Below, one piece after another: positions 19,572-27,423 of a DNA stretch of 27,423 nucleotides. A model generated the notes under the pieces. It searched no databases. It saw only the letters and a program-made list of their open reading frames with translations, and had not been told where the DNA came from. A program made the translations under genes and the position numbers. Numbering within the stretch: position 1 is the first letter of the stretch; each line of letters starts with the position of its first letter. Source of the stretch: Nemertoderma westbladi (Eukaryota; Xenacoelomorpha; Nemertodermatida; Nemertodermatidae); assembly GCA_032718475.1 (NCBI GenBank), contig JAUCBJ010001235.1, forward strand, positions 1 through 27,423, given 5' to 3'.

Positions 19572-19832
19572 ATTTCCCTGAGTGCCCTTGATGAAAGACT
19601 TAAGACCATTTTGAAATAATTAATTCATGTTTTTATCATCGGATAATAAATTGACTAAGCCTAAAGTAGGAGCTGTATTGAATGTTAACCAAATTAATAT
19701 ATAAATCACTACAATATTATATAATTCAACAAAATCCTATTAAAAATATTGTAAGTAACCAGGAAATTTAATATGTAGTGTGTATATCTATATATAGTAT
19801 GTATAGTAATATGTACAGTATATCAATATGTA

Positions 19833-20114
19833 ATGCTGAACACAGAATACAGGTCGACGCATGTCGATTTTACCCTGGAGAGGTATAATTTTGATTGCAA
19901 CAATAATATTCATCACCATCTGCTACAATTTGAAGAAGACTATTACATAATATTACCTTTAATTAAAACAATTAATTATTATAATTCTATAGTTAATAAA
20001 AACAGTATATCATTCGGGGATGGAATTTTAGGTCATCTAATTAATTGTTTAAAGATTAGCAAACAATACGATGTAATTGCATTGATAAAACCCATAAATA
20101 AAACTTGGATATAA
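19833..20114 (+). CDS. Hypothetical 93-residue frame inside the element
   Basis: The product is rich in Asn, Ile and Tyr (for example LLQFEEDYYIILPLIKTINYY) and matches no domain I know. The DNA is AT-rich, where chance frames of this size are less frequent because stops are AT-rich, so it deserves a listing. There is no splice or poly(A) evidence and it may be non-coding. Confidence 0.2.
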   Translation: MLNTEYRSTHVDFTLERYNFDCNNNIHHHLLQFEEDYYIILPLIKTINYYNSIVNKNSISFGDGILGHLINCLKISKQYDVIALIKPINKTWI

Positions 20115-20243
20115 AATGTAAAATCGGGATGCAAAAGATCACTTTCTGAGCTACGAAAGGAAAATTGGATACAACTTATCTGGATACAAGCGGTCCGTTT
20201 ATCTTACAAAATGAAAAATAAGAATGTGCGAAGTTAAGAACAG

Positions 20244-20380
20244 TCGGGGGGGAAGTGTCCGGGGGGGAAGTGTCTGGGGGGGAAGTGTCCGGGGGGGAAG
20301 TGTCCTTCTTGAGCGGGGGGGAACTGTCCGGGGCGGAAGTGTCCGGGGCGGAAGTGTCCGGGGGGGAAGTGTCCGAACAC
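20244..20380 (-). repeat. Right inverted arm: (GGACACTTCCCCCC)n on the minus strand
   Basis: About eight units, inverted relative to the left arm, with a GCTCAAGAA interruption and a GGACAGTT variant. It is G-rich on the plus strand. Frames on both strands are artefacts. Confidence 0.85.
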
Positions 20381-20390
20381 CTACCTCGCT

Positions 20391-20726
20391 ACCTGTCAAC
20401 TATTTTAAAACAATAAGTAGGCTAGGCCTAACATGTATATAAAGTAAACTATAAGTAATTGGTTTCGTTTCGGTTTGTCTATTTGTATTATTCATTATCC
20501 TGAAGATGGCCCACCAAGTGAGAGAAATAAATTGATAAAAAGCACAAGTTTTTCGTTAGTTATCAGGGAAATTATACATATAAGTTTGTCTCTGTATGAA
20601 ACAAACTTTATAAACTATTCTCATAGATCAGACCTACTATGTTTTAGTTTAAGAAAGTGGAGAGTTTCTTATAAATAAACTTTCAATGATCGACCACCAA
20701 CAATTAGGCAGAGACGAGAGTCGAGA
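20391..20726. other. Unassigned DNA
   Basis: AT-rich with a TAGGCTAGGCCTA word near 20417. The frame at 20475-20678 shows no domain. Nothing else is seen. Confidence 0.35.
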
Positions 20727-20776
20727 TAGTGGTACCCGTACGTTAAGCTCGAATACTTCGAATACTTTCGTGGCTT
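20727..20776 (+). repeat. Single diverged unit of the 47-bp minisatellite
   Basis: TAGTGGTACCCGTA, TAAGCTCGAATACTT and ATACTTTCGTGGCT match the unit of the array at 22556-23045. It lies on the other side of LINE copy B, in the same orientation. Confidence 0.75.
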
Positions 20777-22555
20777 ATACAGGAGCTTATAAATCAACAG
20801 GTTAGGTTGATGCCGTTAATGATGCTGACGACAGCAGGCAATCATCCCAGGCATGGAAATCGATCAACTTGCTTACTGGGCGGAAAAGCCAACCAACCAC
20901 CAGGTCAAGGCAGAATCACCAGCCGATCGCCTCAATGTTGGAAGGCCCACTTTGAAAAGCTGCTCAATAATGACAGGGTATTGCCTGATAACTTTATAGA
21001 AGTAAAAGTATCTGATAGTCTGAATCTGAGTAAGAGCATTAAGACCAATCGTGCCAGTGGAGTAGATGGTGTTCTCCCCGAGGTCTTTAAAATACCTGAG
21101 TGTCTAAAGCTCATCTATCCTATCATAGTAAACATGTACTGAACAACAAGAGTCCCACAGGAAATGAAAACAAATAAGTTGGTGCCAGTTCCCAAGAAGG
21201 GCAACCTAACACTCTATGGTTCTTTTCGGAGAATCTCATTGATCTCGATTTCTGCAAAGCTATACAATATAATTCTATTTAATCGCATCAGGGATCCCAT
21301 TATTGCGAGGCTGCTCCGTGGAAATCAGAATGGGTTCCGTAAAGGTCGTGGGACCATATGGAGCCCATTTTTGCACTTAAAAGGATAATTGAAGAGTTAT
21401 CAAAAAAGAAAGACAGGCATCTGGCTGTTATCTTTGTTGACTTCTTCAAGGCCTTTGATTCAGTCTCTCGATCTCGTATGTTCAGCATACTTTCATCATA
21501 TGGGATTCCTGATGAAATTATTGCAGCAATCAGATCAGTATACGATGGTTCGACAACATTTGTGTCTTCTGTTGACGGTGACACAGAACCATTTGAAGTG
21601 TTATGGGGCGTCCTCCAGGGAGACACACTTGCACCATTCTAATAATTGCGGTTGACTATGTTCTACGCATGCACTTAGATCATCACAATGATGATGGGGT
21701 GATGGTAACTCCACCTACTGGCTCCAGAAGTCGAGGAAATCCTGCCAAGTATCTAACTGATCTAGATTTTGCTGATGAATTAGGATTACTCTCAGAATTA
21801 CTAGAGGGAGCCCAACGGCTCCTCAACTCATTAGAACATGCTGTTTCTAGTGTTGGTCTTTTTATTAACTCCAAAAAGACCAAAATTCCTCAGCAAGTCT
21901 CTGACCGGATGAGCATAAGCTCAAAGGATGTTATACTTGCTCATGTGACGACTTCTGTTACCTAGGACCATGGATCCGGAAGTCAGGTGAGGACCTTCGA
22001 ATACGTAAGGGAAAGGCATTCCAGGCTTTCCAGGATTTGGAAGTCACATAGAATTAATAGTAAACTTAAGGTCCGATTATTTAGAGCAGCAGTAGTTCCA
22101 GTACTCCTCTATGGGAGTCCATGCTGGGCTCTAACTGCTGAGGACAACAAATCTCTGGGATGGCACATTCACAAGAATGCTACGCCGGGTTCACTGTGTC
22201 AAGTACAATGCAGACATTTCCAACCAGTCACTAATATAACATTGGAGGTGTCTCATTGGTTCCCCCAAACTTTACACTAGAACAAAGCCGCCTCCGCTTT
22301 GCAGGACATTGCTTTCGCCGTGAGGAACAGCCGGTGCATAATCTTGTTCTTTGGCAGCCTCATAGAGTGAATAAGCATGGTGGACAGCCCATGACATTCT
22401 TGAGACGCATCTTATAGAACACTGGCCTTGAAGATACGGATGATCTAGCAAATGTCATGGGTGATAGGGAGTTGTGGCGGCGCAATTTTGTCGACAAGCG
22501 GGACAGCATTCTTAAAAATGCAGCTGCAATGCAGAATTCTGATCCTAGTAGTAGT
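20777..22555 (+). pseudogene. LINE remnant, copy B: reverse transcriptase ORF with several lesions
   Basis: Successive frames give the polymerase region of a non-LTR retrotransposon: SGVDGVLPEVFK; LVPVPKKGNL...ISLISISAKLYN and NQNGFRKGRGT; AVIFVDFFKAFDSV with the first catalytic Asp; GVLQGDTLAPF; then YLTDLDFADELGLLS, where the second Asp of the FADD box is Glu. Further on are the LYGSPCWAL and CRREE-type C-terminal motifs. Lesions include a stop at 21139-21141, shifts near 21350, 21640 and 21960, and more after 22130. A (TAG)n tail ends the element. It is closely similar to copy A, inverted relative to it, and longer at the 5' side. The 5' boundary is set only by the minisatellite unit and is approximate. 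Confidence 0.88.
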
Positions 22556-23045
22556 TCGTGGCTCGCCCCATAGTGATACCTGTATGCTAAGCTCGCATAC
22601 TTTTGTGGCTCACCCCATAGTGGTACCTGTATTCTATGCTCGCATACTTTCGTGGCTTGCCCCATAGTGGTACCTGTATACTAAGCTCGCATACTTTCGT
22701 GGCTTGCCCCATAGTGGTACCTGTATACTAAGCTCGCATACTTTCGTGGCTTGCCCCATAGTGGTACCTGTATGCTAAGCTCGCATACATTCGTGGCTTG
22801 CCCCATAGTGGTACCTGTATGCTAAGCTCGCATACTTTCGTGGCTCGCCCCATAGTGGTACCTGTATACTAAGCTCGCATACTTTTGTGGCTCACCCCAT
22901 AGTGGTACCTGTATTCTAAGGTCGCATACTTTCGTGGCTCGCCCCATAGTGGTACCTGTATGCTAAGCTCGCATACTTTCGTCGCTCGCCCCATAGTGGT
23001 ACCTGTATGCTAAGCTCGCATACTTTCGTCGCTCGCCCCATAGTG
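22556..23045 (+). repeat. 47-bp minisatellite, about 10 units
   Basis: The unit is GTGGTACCTGTATGCTAAGC, TCGCATACTTTCGTGGCTCG and CCCCATA. It starts immediately after the LINE (TAG)n tail. Each unit carries GGTACC and inverted halves GTATGCTAAGC / GCTCGCATAC. Confidence 0.95.
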
Positions 23046-23335
23046 TGTTATTCGTGGTACGTATTGAACCGGATCATTTTAGAAAATATTAGAAATTTAG
23101 ATCTTGGCTGAAAGATCACACTTTTGAAGGTATGGGGCAGGGGCATGGCCTACTTAAATATTTACGTAGGCCAGGTATGGGGTTTATCGAGGTCGCTGAT
23201 CACGGTAAAACTTTTTAAACAGATTTTCTGATAATGCAACCATGATTTTTGGTGCAATTGTGGTGCTTCACGATGAAAAGTACGTTTGTATTTCAAACTG
23301 TTAAATTTTGCCTTTGGTTGGGTAATTCTTATTAA

Positions 23336-23625
23336 AGTTTCTGAGAATATTCTAATGATTTTTGATATTCGAATATTGTTAAAGCATTAGAATATTCGAG
23401 CACTAAATTACATAAGTTGAAAAAAATCACTAAAAATGACAAATAGATTGTTAACTTAATCAGTGAGATTTACTTAACAAATTATGTTTACTTATTATTA
23501 TTATTGTACTGTATAAGCGCCTACTGTAAAAATATTATAATATTAATATACTTAAAGTATCAACAAAATATTCGATTATTTTTGTGACGAATATTCGAAT
23601 TAGAGAACTTCCTTTCTCAGAAACT
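23336..23625. mobile_element. Possible 290-bp MITE
   Basis: AGTTTCTGAGAA at 23336-23347 is inverted at 23614-23625. The subterminal regions are rich in ATATTCGAATATT-type palindromic words on both sides. No target duplication is evident. Confidence 0.3.
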
Positions 23626-24002
23626 GAAATTCTCATTATTTTTGTTTTTTTTTGTTCCCCAGGGGGTACATTCGAAATTATTAAAACATTTTGCGAATGT
23701 TATATTTGAATTCTATAATCGTGATCAGATTCCAAAAAACCTCTATATACCGCAAATATAATTTTATTTCAGCGAGCAATAAACATTTTTTGACAATTTT
23801 AGCATATAAAAAATATTGCAGATGGGTGCCAGAATGAGAGAATAAGAGACAAAATGTAACAAGCTTGCCGGTGTAATAAATTGGCGTCTGCGCTGTTGCA
23901 TAGTCCATTCAATTTGATGAAAAGTGACGAAAACTCGGTTTTTCCAATAAAGCTGGCCCGAAGATACAGATAATGAATTACAAAAACGTTCTTAAATGAT
24001 CA

Positions 24003-24023
24003 CCCCCCCCCCCCCCCCCCCCC
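24003..24023 (+). repeat. C21 homopolymer
   Basis: Twenty-one consecutive C in AT-rich DNA. The length is likely variable or uncertain. Confidence 0.9.
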
Positions 24024-24908
24024 ATCTGTACTATAAGTAATGTAAAGGCTTTCTCAAGGTCAATCAATGCTTGACATTTTAAAACTGTTTAGAAAAATTA
24101 AGAGGAAAATATTTTTATCTCGTATCGTATAATAAGAATAATTAATTCTCGTATTTCGATTCATATTTTCGAATCAATAGATATATATTTATTGGGTGAT
24201 ATTGTAAAACATTGAACCCAATTAACTTTATGGTGCAACGGGAAAATCCGCTCTGGGAAGAAAATAAATAAATATAGAAACCGCAAGGTGGCGTCATGAA
24301 AATGAAGTTTCATATCACTGCTTAATAATAAGGTCAATCAACAAGAAGTTAAACAATCTATTCGGCTTCTTGACAGCCGATAACTTATTATAACCCTTCG
24401 GATAAATTAATTAATTTACACCAAAACCTTTTCTTCCTCCAAAAATTATAATGTTTATCGGAAAAATACGTAATGATGTTTAAGAATAATTGGGGTCAAA
24501 AAATATAAAAAAAATTTTATACCCGTTTCTTGTAGCAAATTTTATGGAGATTTCAAATCTGTAAACAGTTTATTTCTAGTTTGTCTAGTTTTCGAGTTAT
24601 GGCTCATTATATAGACACGCATCCTGAAAATTATTTGAAAAAAATGACAAAAATTAACAAAATTTCCGGCTTGTTGCACTGAAATCATTGTATTGGCTAA
24701 TAAGTTATTACAGGTTGGAATGTATTTTAGCGGGAAGTTTAAAACGAGAATTTGCACATTGTTATGTTTTAGTTACTAACTGTATGCTGTATTGGTGTTT
24801 CAATCAATGCAATCAGCAGTTTTGACGGACACAGACTATAGAGCGTCCTCCATCTTCGAATCGAAAATTGTACATACATCGTTGACGATATAATTTTTAT
24901 AATACAGT

Positions 24909-26594
24909 ATGCCACGAATAACTCAACAACGGAAAGCAGGATTTCGAGGAACCACGAAACAAGATACCGGTACATTGAACCTCGCGCATATGAAATCGAT
25001 TTCAGTACCGGTACCGGTAGTGCCAAAAGATCGAGAACCGTCGCTAATAGCATCGAATCTGAATGTCCTACCCTCAGATGGAAAGTTGGAGGGATATAAC
25101 GTTGTAGCAACGCAAATAATAAAGAAACTGATAATGGAGAAACATGATGATAAGCAATGTGACGGTACAGTAGTGATAAATGAGTCACATCGTGGTTATA
25201 GTACCAATTTTGAGGGGAAATGTTCACGTTGTGATTGGCAATATTCTACTTTCACGAGCGACCAAGTTTCTCGAACTGAACCTCGTCCTGGAAGAAAAAC
25301 AGCGGATGTGAATCTTCGTGCAGTACTGGCTTGGCTTTGTGTTGGTGGGACCCATGGTGATGCAGAGACGTTTTCTAGAATAATGTCACTACCATCTCCT
25401 GTTGCGAAGAGAGCCTGGCAATTTCATGTCAACGAAATCTCGAAGGTCACGGAATCACTTGCACGAGGAAATGCAAAAAATTGTGCAATGAAAGAGATTG
25501 ACAGGGAAATATGTATATCTTTTGACGGTACATGGATGAAAAGAGGCCATCAATCACTTTATGGTGCCGCGTTTATCATATCCGAAAATACAGGACATGT
25601 CATTGATTTCGATGTTTGTTCAAAATACTGTAATATTTGTAGCCGCAACAAAGAAGAAGATGGCAATGCTGATCATGAGTGTAATATAAATTATTCAGGG
25701 TCCAGTTCAGGTATGGAACCTCATTTAGCTGTTAAACTATTCAATAGATCCCTATCAAATAATGGTGTCATATATCAATCAATGGTATCGGATGGCGACA
25801 GCAGCGTTATGAAGAACATATTGGAGTCCGATCCTTACAGAGAGCAGAATGTAACAGTGCAGAAGAAAGAGTGCCTGAACCACGTTGCGAAGCGTCTATA
25901 TACAGGTCTTTCCAATGCTCGCAAAACTCATAAACTTGGAGGCAAGGGAGGGTTGACTGATAGTCGATGTCACCAATTGCAGTCATATTACCGAAATACG
26001 ATCGTGAAGAATATAGGAGATGTTGATATAGATAAACTCTCAGAGACTGAAAAATCAGTGCTCATAAGCACGATTCGAAGTGAAATCGTGGCTGCAACAC
26101 ATCACTATTGTGATTATGGAGATAATGTTGAGAAACAACATGAGTTATGCCCTGAAAATAAGTGGTGTAAATTCAAAAACAATGCTATAAGTTACAAAAA
26201 TGTAACATTTATAAAAGAGGCAAACATGAAGTTTATTTTACCTGTTTATGAACGCCTAACAACGAGCGAAATTCTGGAACGCTGTATCCCTGGCCTCACA
26301 CAAAATCCGAACGAATCTCTGCATTCACGGCTATGGACTCGTCTATCTAAAGAAACGTTTGTGGGTCTAAGTACACTCATGTTTCATGTTTCGTATACTG
26401 TTTTAGTTCACAATCGGGGGTGTTCAGCAGAACAGATAATTTTGAAGAAGCTTGGCCTTGAGGAAGATGATGGTGACCTTGCAGAACGAGCAAAGAAGGT
26501 CAACCTAAAACGTAAACAGAAAAGTACTGAACACAAACCATCAAAGAAATGGCAAGCACCCGATCATAAGTCATATAAATCTGGGGCCTTTTAA
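24909..26594 (+). CDS. Mutator-like element (MULE) transposase, uninterrupted
   Basis: A 561-codon frame with no break. It resembles the animal Mutator-like transposase family: an N-terminal Cys pair (KCSRCDW, C105/C108), then SFDGTWMKRGHQSLYG with candidate catalytic D206, a Cys cluster (CSKYCNIC...C258), GSSSGME, VSDGDSS with D295/D297, ECLNHVAKRL, LGGKGGLT, a second Cys/His group (C401, H411, C414, C420) and LTQNPNESLHSRLW with E469. D206, D295 or D297 and E469 would form the DDE centre that cuts and joins DNA in the nucleus. The C-terminus is lysine-rich (KKVNLKRKQKST...KKW), a likely nuclear localisation signal. The start is the first ATG of the frame. Length suits a complete protein. 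It could be an active transposase or a domesticated copy; terminal repeats were not found. Confidence 0.9.
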   Translation: MPRITQQRKAGFRGTTKQDTGTLNLAHMKSISVPVPVVPKDREPSLIASNLNVLPSDGKLEGYNVVATQIIKKLIMEKHDDKQCDGTVVINESHRGYSTNFEGKCSRCDWQYSTFTSDQVSRTEPRPGRKTADVNLRAVLAWLCVGGTHGDAETFSRIMSLPSPVAKRAWQFHVNEISKVTESLARGNAKNCAMKEIDREICISFDGTWMKRGHQSLYGAAFIISENTGHVIDFDVCSKYCNICSRNKEEDGNADHECNINYSGSSSGMEPHLAVKLFNRSLSNNGVIYQSMVSDGDSSVMKNILESDPYREQNVTVQKKECLNHVAKRLYTGLSNARKTHKLGGKGGLTDSRCHQLQSYYRNTIVKNIGDVDIDKLSETEKSVLISTIRSEIVAATHHYCDYGDNVEKQHELCPENKWCKFKNNAISYKNVTFIKEANMKFILPVYERLTTSEILERCIPGLTQNPNESLHSRLWTRLSKETFVGLSTLMFHVSYTVLVHNRGCSAEQIILKKLGLEEDDGDLAERAKKVNLKRKQKSTEHKPSKKWQAPDHKSYKSGAF

Positions 26595-26950
26595 TTAACT
26601 TTTTAAATTTCATTTTAAATTTTTAAATTTAATTTTAATTAATGAATATTAATATAGTGCCTAATTTGAATTATTATTTTTTATTGATTTCAGATTTTTG
26701 TTCAAATTTTGTCAAAAAATTCACACCCTTTAACATGTCTTTTATATGAAATAATATGACCTTAAGATTAACATGCGATAATAATACAATTTTTGGAATC
26801 TACTTAAAATTTGGAACTAGATGAAAAAAATTTTATTAGAATTCACTGAGTTTATCTCATTTAATCGAAATTTCAAAAATTTAACTTCATAATAAAATAA
26901 ACAAACTTTAACTTTAAACCTGTTTTTCTCCAATTAGCATTTTTCAAACG
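26595..26950. other. AT-rich 3' flank of the transposase
   Basis: Mostly TTTTAAATTT-type words, with no gene. AATAAAATAAAC at about 26890 could serve as a poly(A) signal. Confidence 0.4.
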
Positions 26951-27254
26951 AAAAATGCTAAGGCTCTGTCAAAAATGGCCCAAATGTGCTGATTTTTTGC
27001 ATGATCGATGATTGTGGGGTCCTTTACAAAATGCATTGACAAAATTTTGATATTTTTTTAAAAACTCAATTTTTTCGAAAAATTGGGCCAAATTTTTGAA
27101 ATTTTGGTCATTTTTTGGACCAAAAATGTCCCTTTTGGTGCTTTTTGCTCTTCTCGACAAGATATCAAAATTTTGTCAATGCAAATCGTTTGGGACGTCC
27201 TACTGACTTTCTCACGTATTTGGATAATTTGGCTAGAAGCCTTAGCATTTTTTT
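26951..27254. repeat. ~300-bp imperfect palindrome (foldback MITE or element end)
   Basis: AAAAATGCTAAGGCT at 26951-26965 is inverted at 27238-27252. GCATTGACAAAATTTTGATAT at 27033-27053 is inverted at 27163-27183. Both pairs share a centre near 27105, where GGTCATTTTTTGGACC is itself palindromic. The stretches between matching blocks are diverged. Small frames on both strands come from this symmetry. Confidence 0.7.
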
Positions 27255-27423
27255 CATTTTTTGCCTTTTTGGCAAAATTTTGGCGAAAAAATAAAATTTT
27301 TGAAAAATTTTGAATTTTTCCAAAATTTTAATTCCTTAGTGACAAAACTCAAAATATGACTCCTAGCAAAAAAATAATTTTAGATGCATCTATAGAGCGT
27401 CCAAAATTTATGGTCTATTATTA
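27255..27423. other. AT-rich window end
   Basis: AAAATTTTT-type low-complexity DNA. A 13-base word CTATAGAGCGTCC at 27390-27402 also occurs at 24836-24848, just upstream of the transposase. Confidence 0.4.

Larger units (their letters stand above)
19187..20380. mobile_element. 1.2-kb non-autonomous DNA element with minisatellite-like inverted ends and 10-bp flanking repeat
   Basis: CTACCTCGCT lies directly on both sides (19177-19186 and 20381-20390), a candidate 10-bp target duplication. Both ends are ~140-bp inverted arms made of GGACACTTCCCCCC units. In both arms an interrupter of the form GCYCAAGWA sits between units and a GGACAG variant unit occurs nearby, so the arms are homologous and not independent C runs. 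The interior is AT-rich with one 93-codon frame. A 9-10-bp duplication fits Mutator-like elements best, but no transposase is present and the superfamily is uncertain. Confidence 0.7.
23046..24908. other. Unassigned AT-rich DNA upstream of the transposase
   Basis: No gene is recognised. It holds a possible small MITE (23336-23625), a C21 run (24003-24023) and a GGCCTAC/GTAGGCC hairpin near 23140. The last 30 bases before the transposase ATG are AT-rich (GATATAATTTTTATAATACAG), possibly a core promoter. I could not find the left terminal repeat of the transposase element. Confidence 0.4.

Noticed and set aside
20199-20442. Proline/arginine and glycine/serine repeat frames on both strands
   Set aside because: They come from the inverted GGACACTTCCCCCC arm of the 1.2-kb element.
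24769-25227. 152-codon minus-strand frame overlapping the transposase start
   Set aside because: Antisense shadow of the transposase, which has clear family motifs on the plus strand.

Overview
The window reads as non-coding-rich nuclear DNA of an animal, most likely a marine invertebrate. Reasons: spliceosomal exon/intron boundaries, tRNA-derived SINEs, LINE reverse-transcriptase remnants, hAT-like and Mutator-like DNA elements, a hammerhead-bearing retrozyme and several large satellite arrays, with no bacterial-style operons. Words such as TAGGCCTA, ACCGGT and GGTACC are strikingly common near the left end; this reminds me of echinoderm DNA, but I cannot fix the taxon from sequence alone.

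Layout. (1) 1-1956: a SINE 3' fragment, a putative hAT-like MITE (251-976), two adjacent hairpins, and a stretch rich in CCGGTACC-like palindromic words. (2) 1957-6891: a gene that no single long reading frame shows. Three exons (1957-2041, 2803-3238, 6643-6871) join in phase into a 249-residue product with a central run of ten-residue repeats and a C-terminal Myb/SANT-like domain, followed by AATAAA. Its 3.4-kb second intron is packed with CAGACA-type repeats, a CATATGG-centred tandem repeat, a full SINE with 14-bp flanking repeats and a 963-bp hAT-type element with a perfect 8-bp target duplication. (3) 6915-8926: a homogeneous 133-bp satellite starting about 24 bp after that poly(A) signal; then a G-run minisatellite (9063-9697). 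(4) 9866-10550: a head-to-tail dimer of a 340-bp unit whose minus strand carries a hammerhead ribozyme core in each copy, bracketed by RNA polymerase III A-box and B-box matches. This is the most interesting object here and fits the animal retrozyme class. (5) 11127-15236: (ATGT)n, unassigned DNA and a 44-bp satellite of about 46 copies with higher-order structure. (6) 16388-23045: two copies of one LINE in opposite orientation, both broken. Between them lies a 1.2-kb element with minisatellite-like inverted ends and a 10-bp direct repeat; a 47-bp minisatellite flanks the second LINE on both sides. (7) 24909-26594: an uninterrupted 561-codon Mutator-like transposase with all candidate catalytic acids, followed by AT-rich DNA and a roughly 300-bp imperfect palindrome.

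The repeats are mainly non-autonomous passengers (SINE, MITEs, retrozyme) that depend on enzymes supplied elsewhere. The only apparently intact mobile-element protein is the Mutator-like transposase; both LINE copies are dead. I found no rRNA gene, functional tRNA gene, CRISPR array or viral gene.
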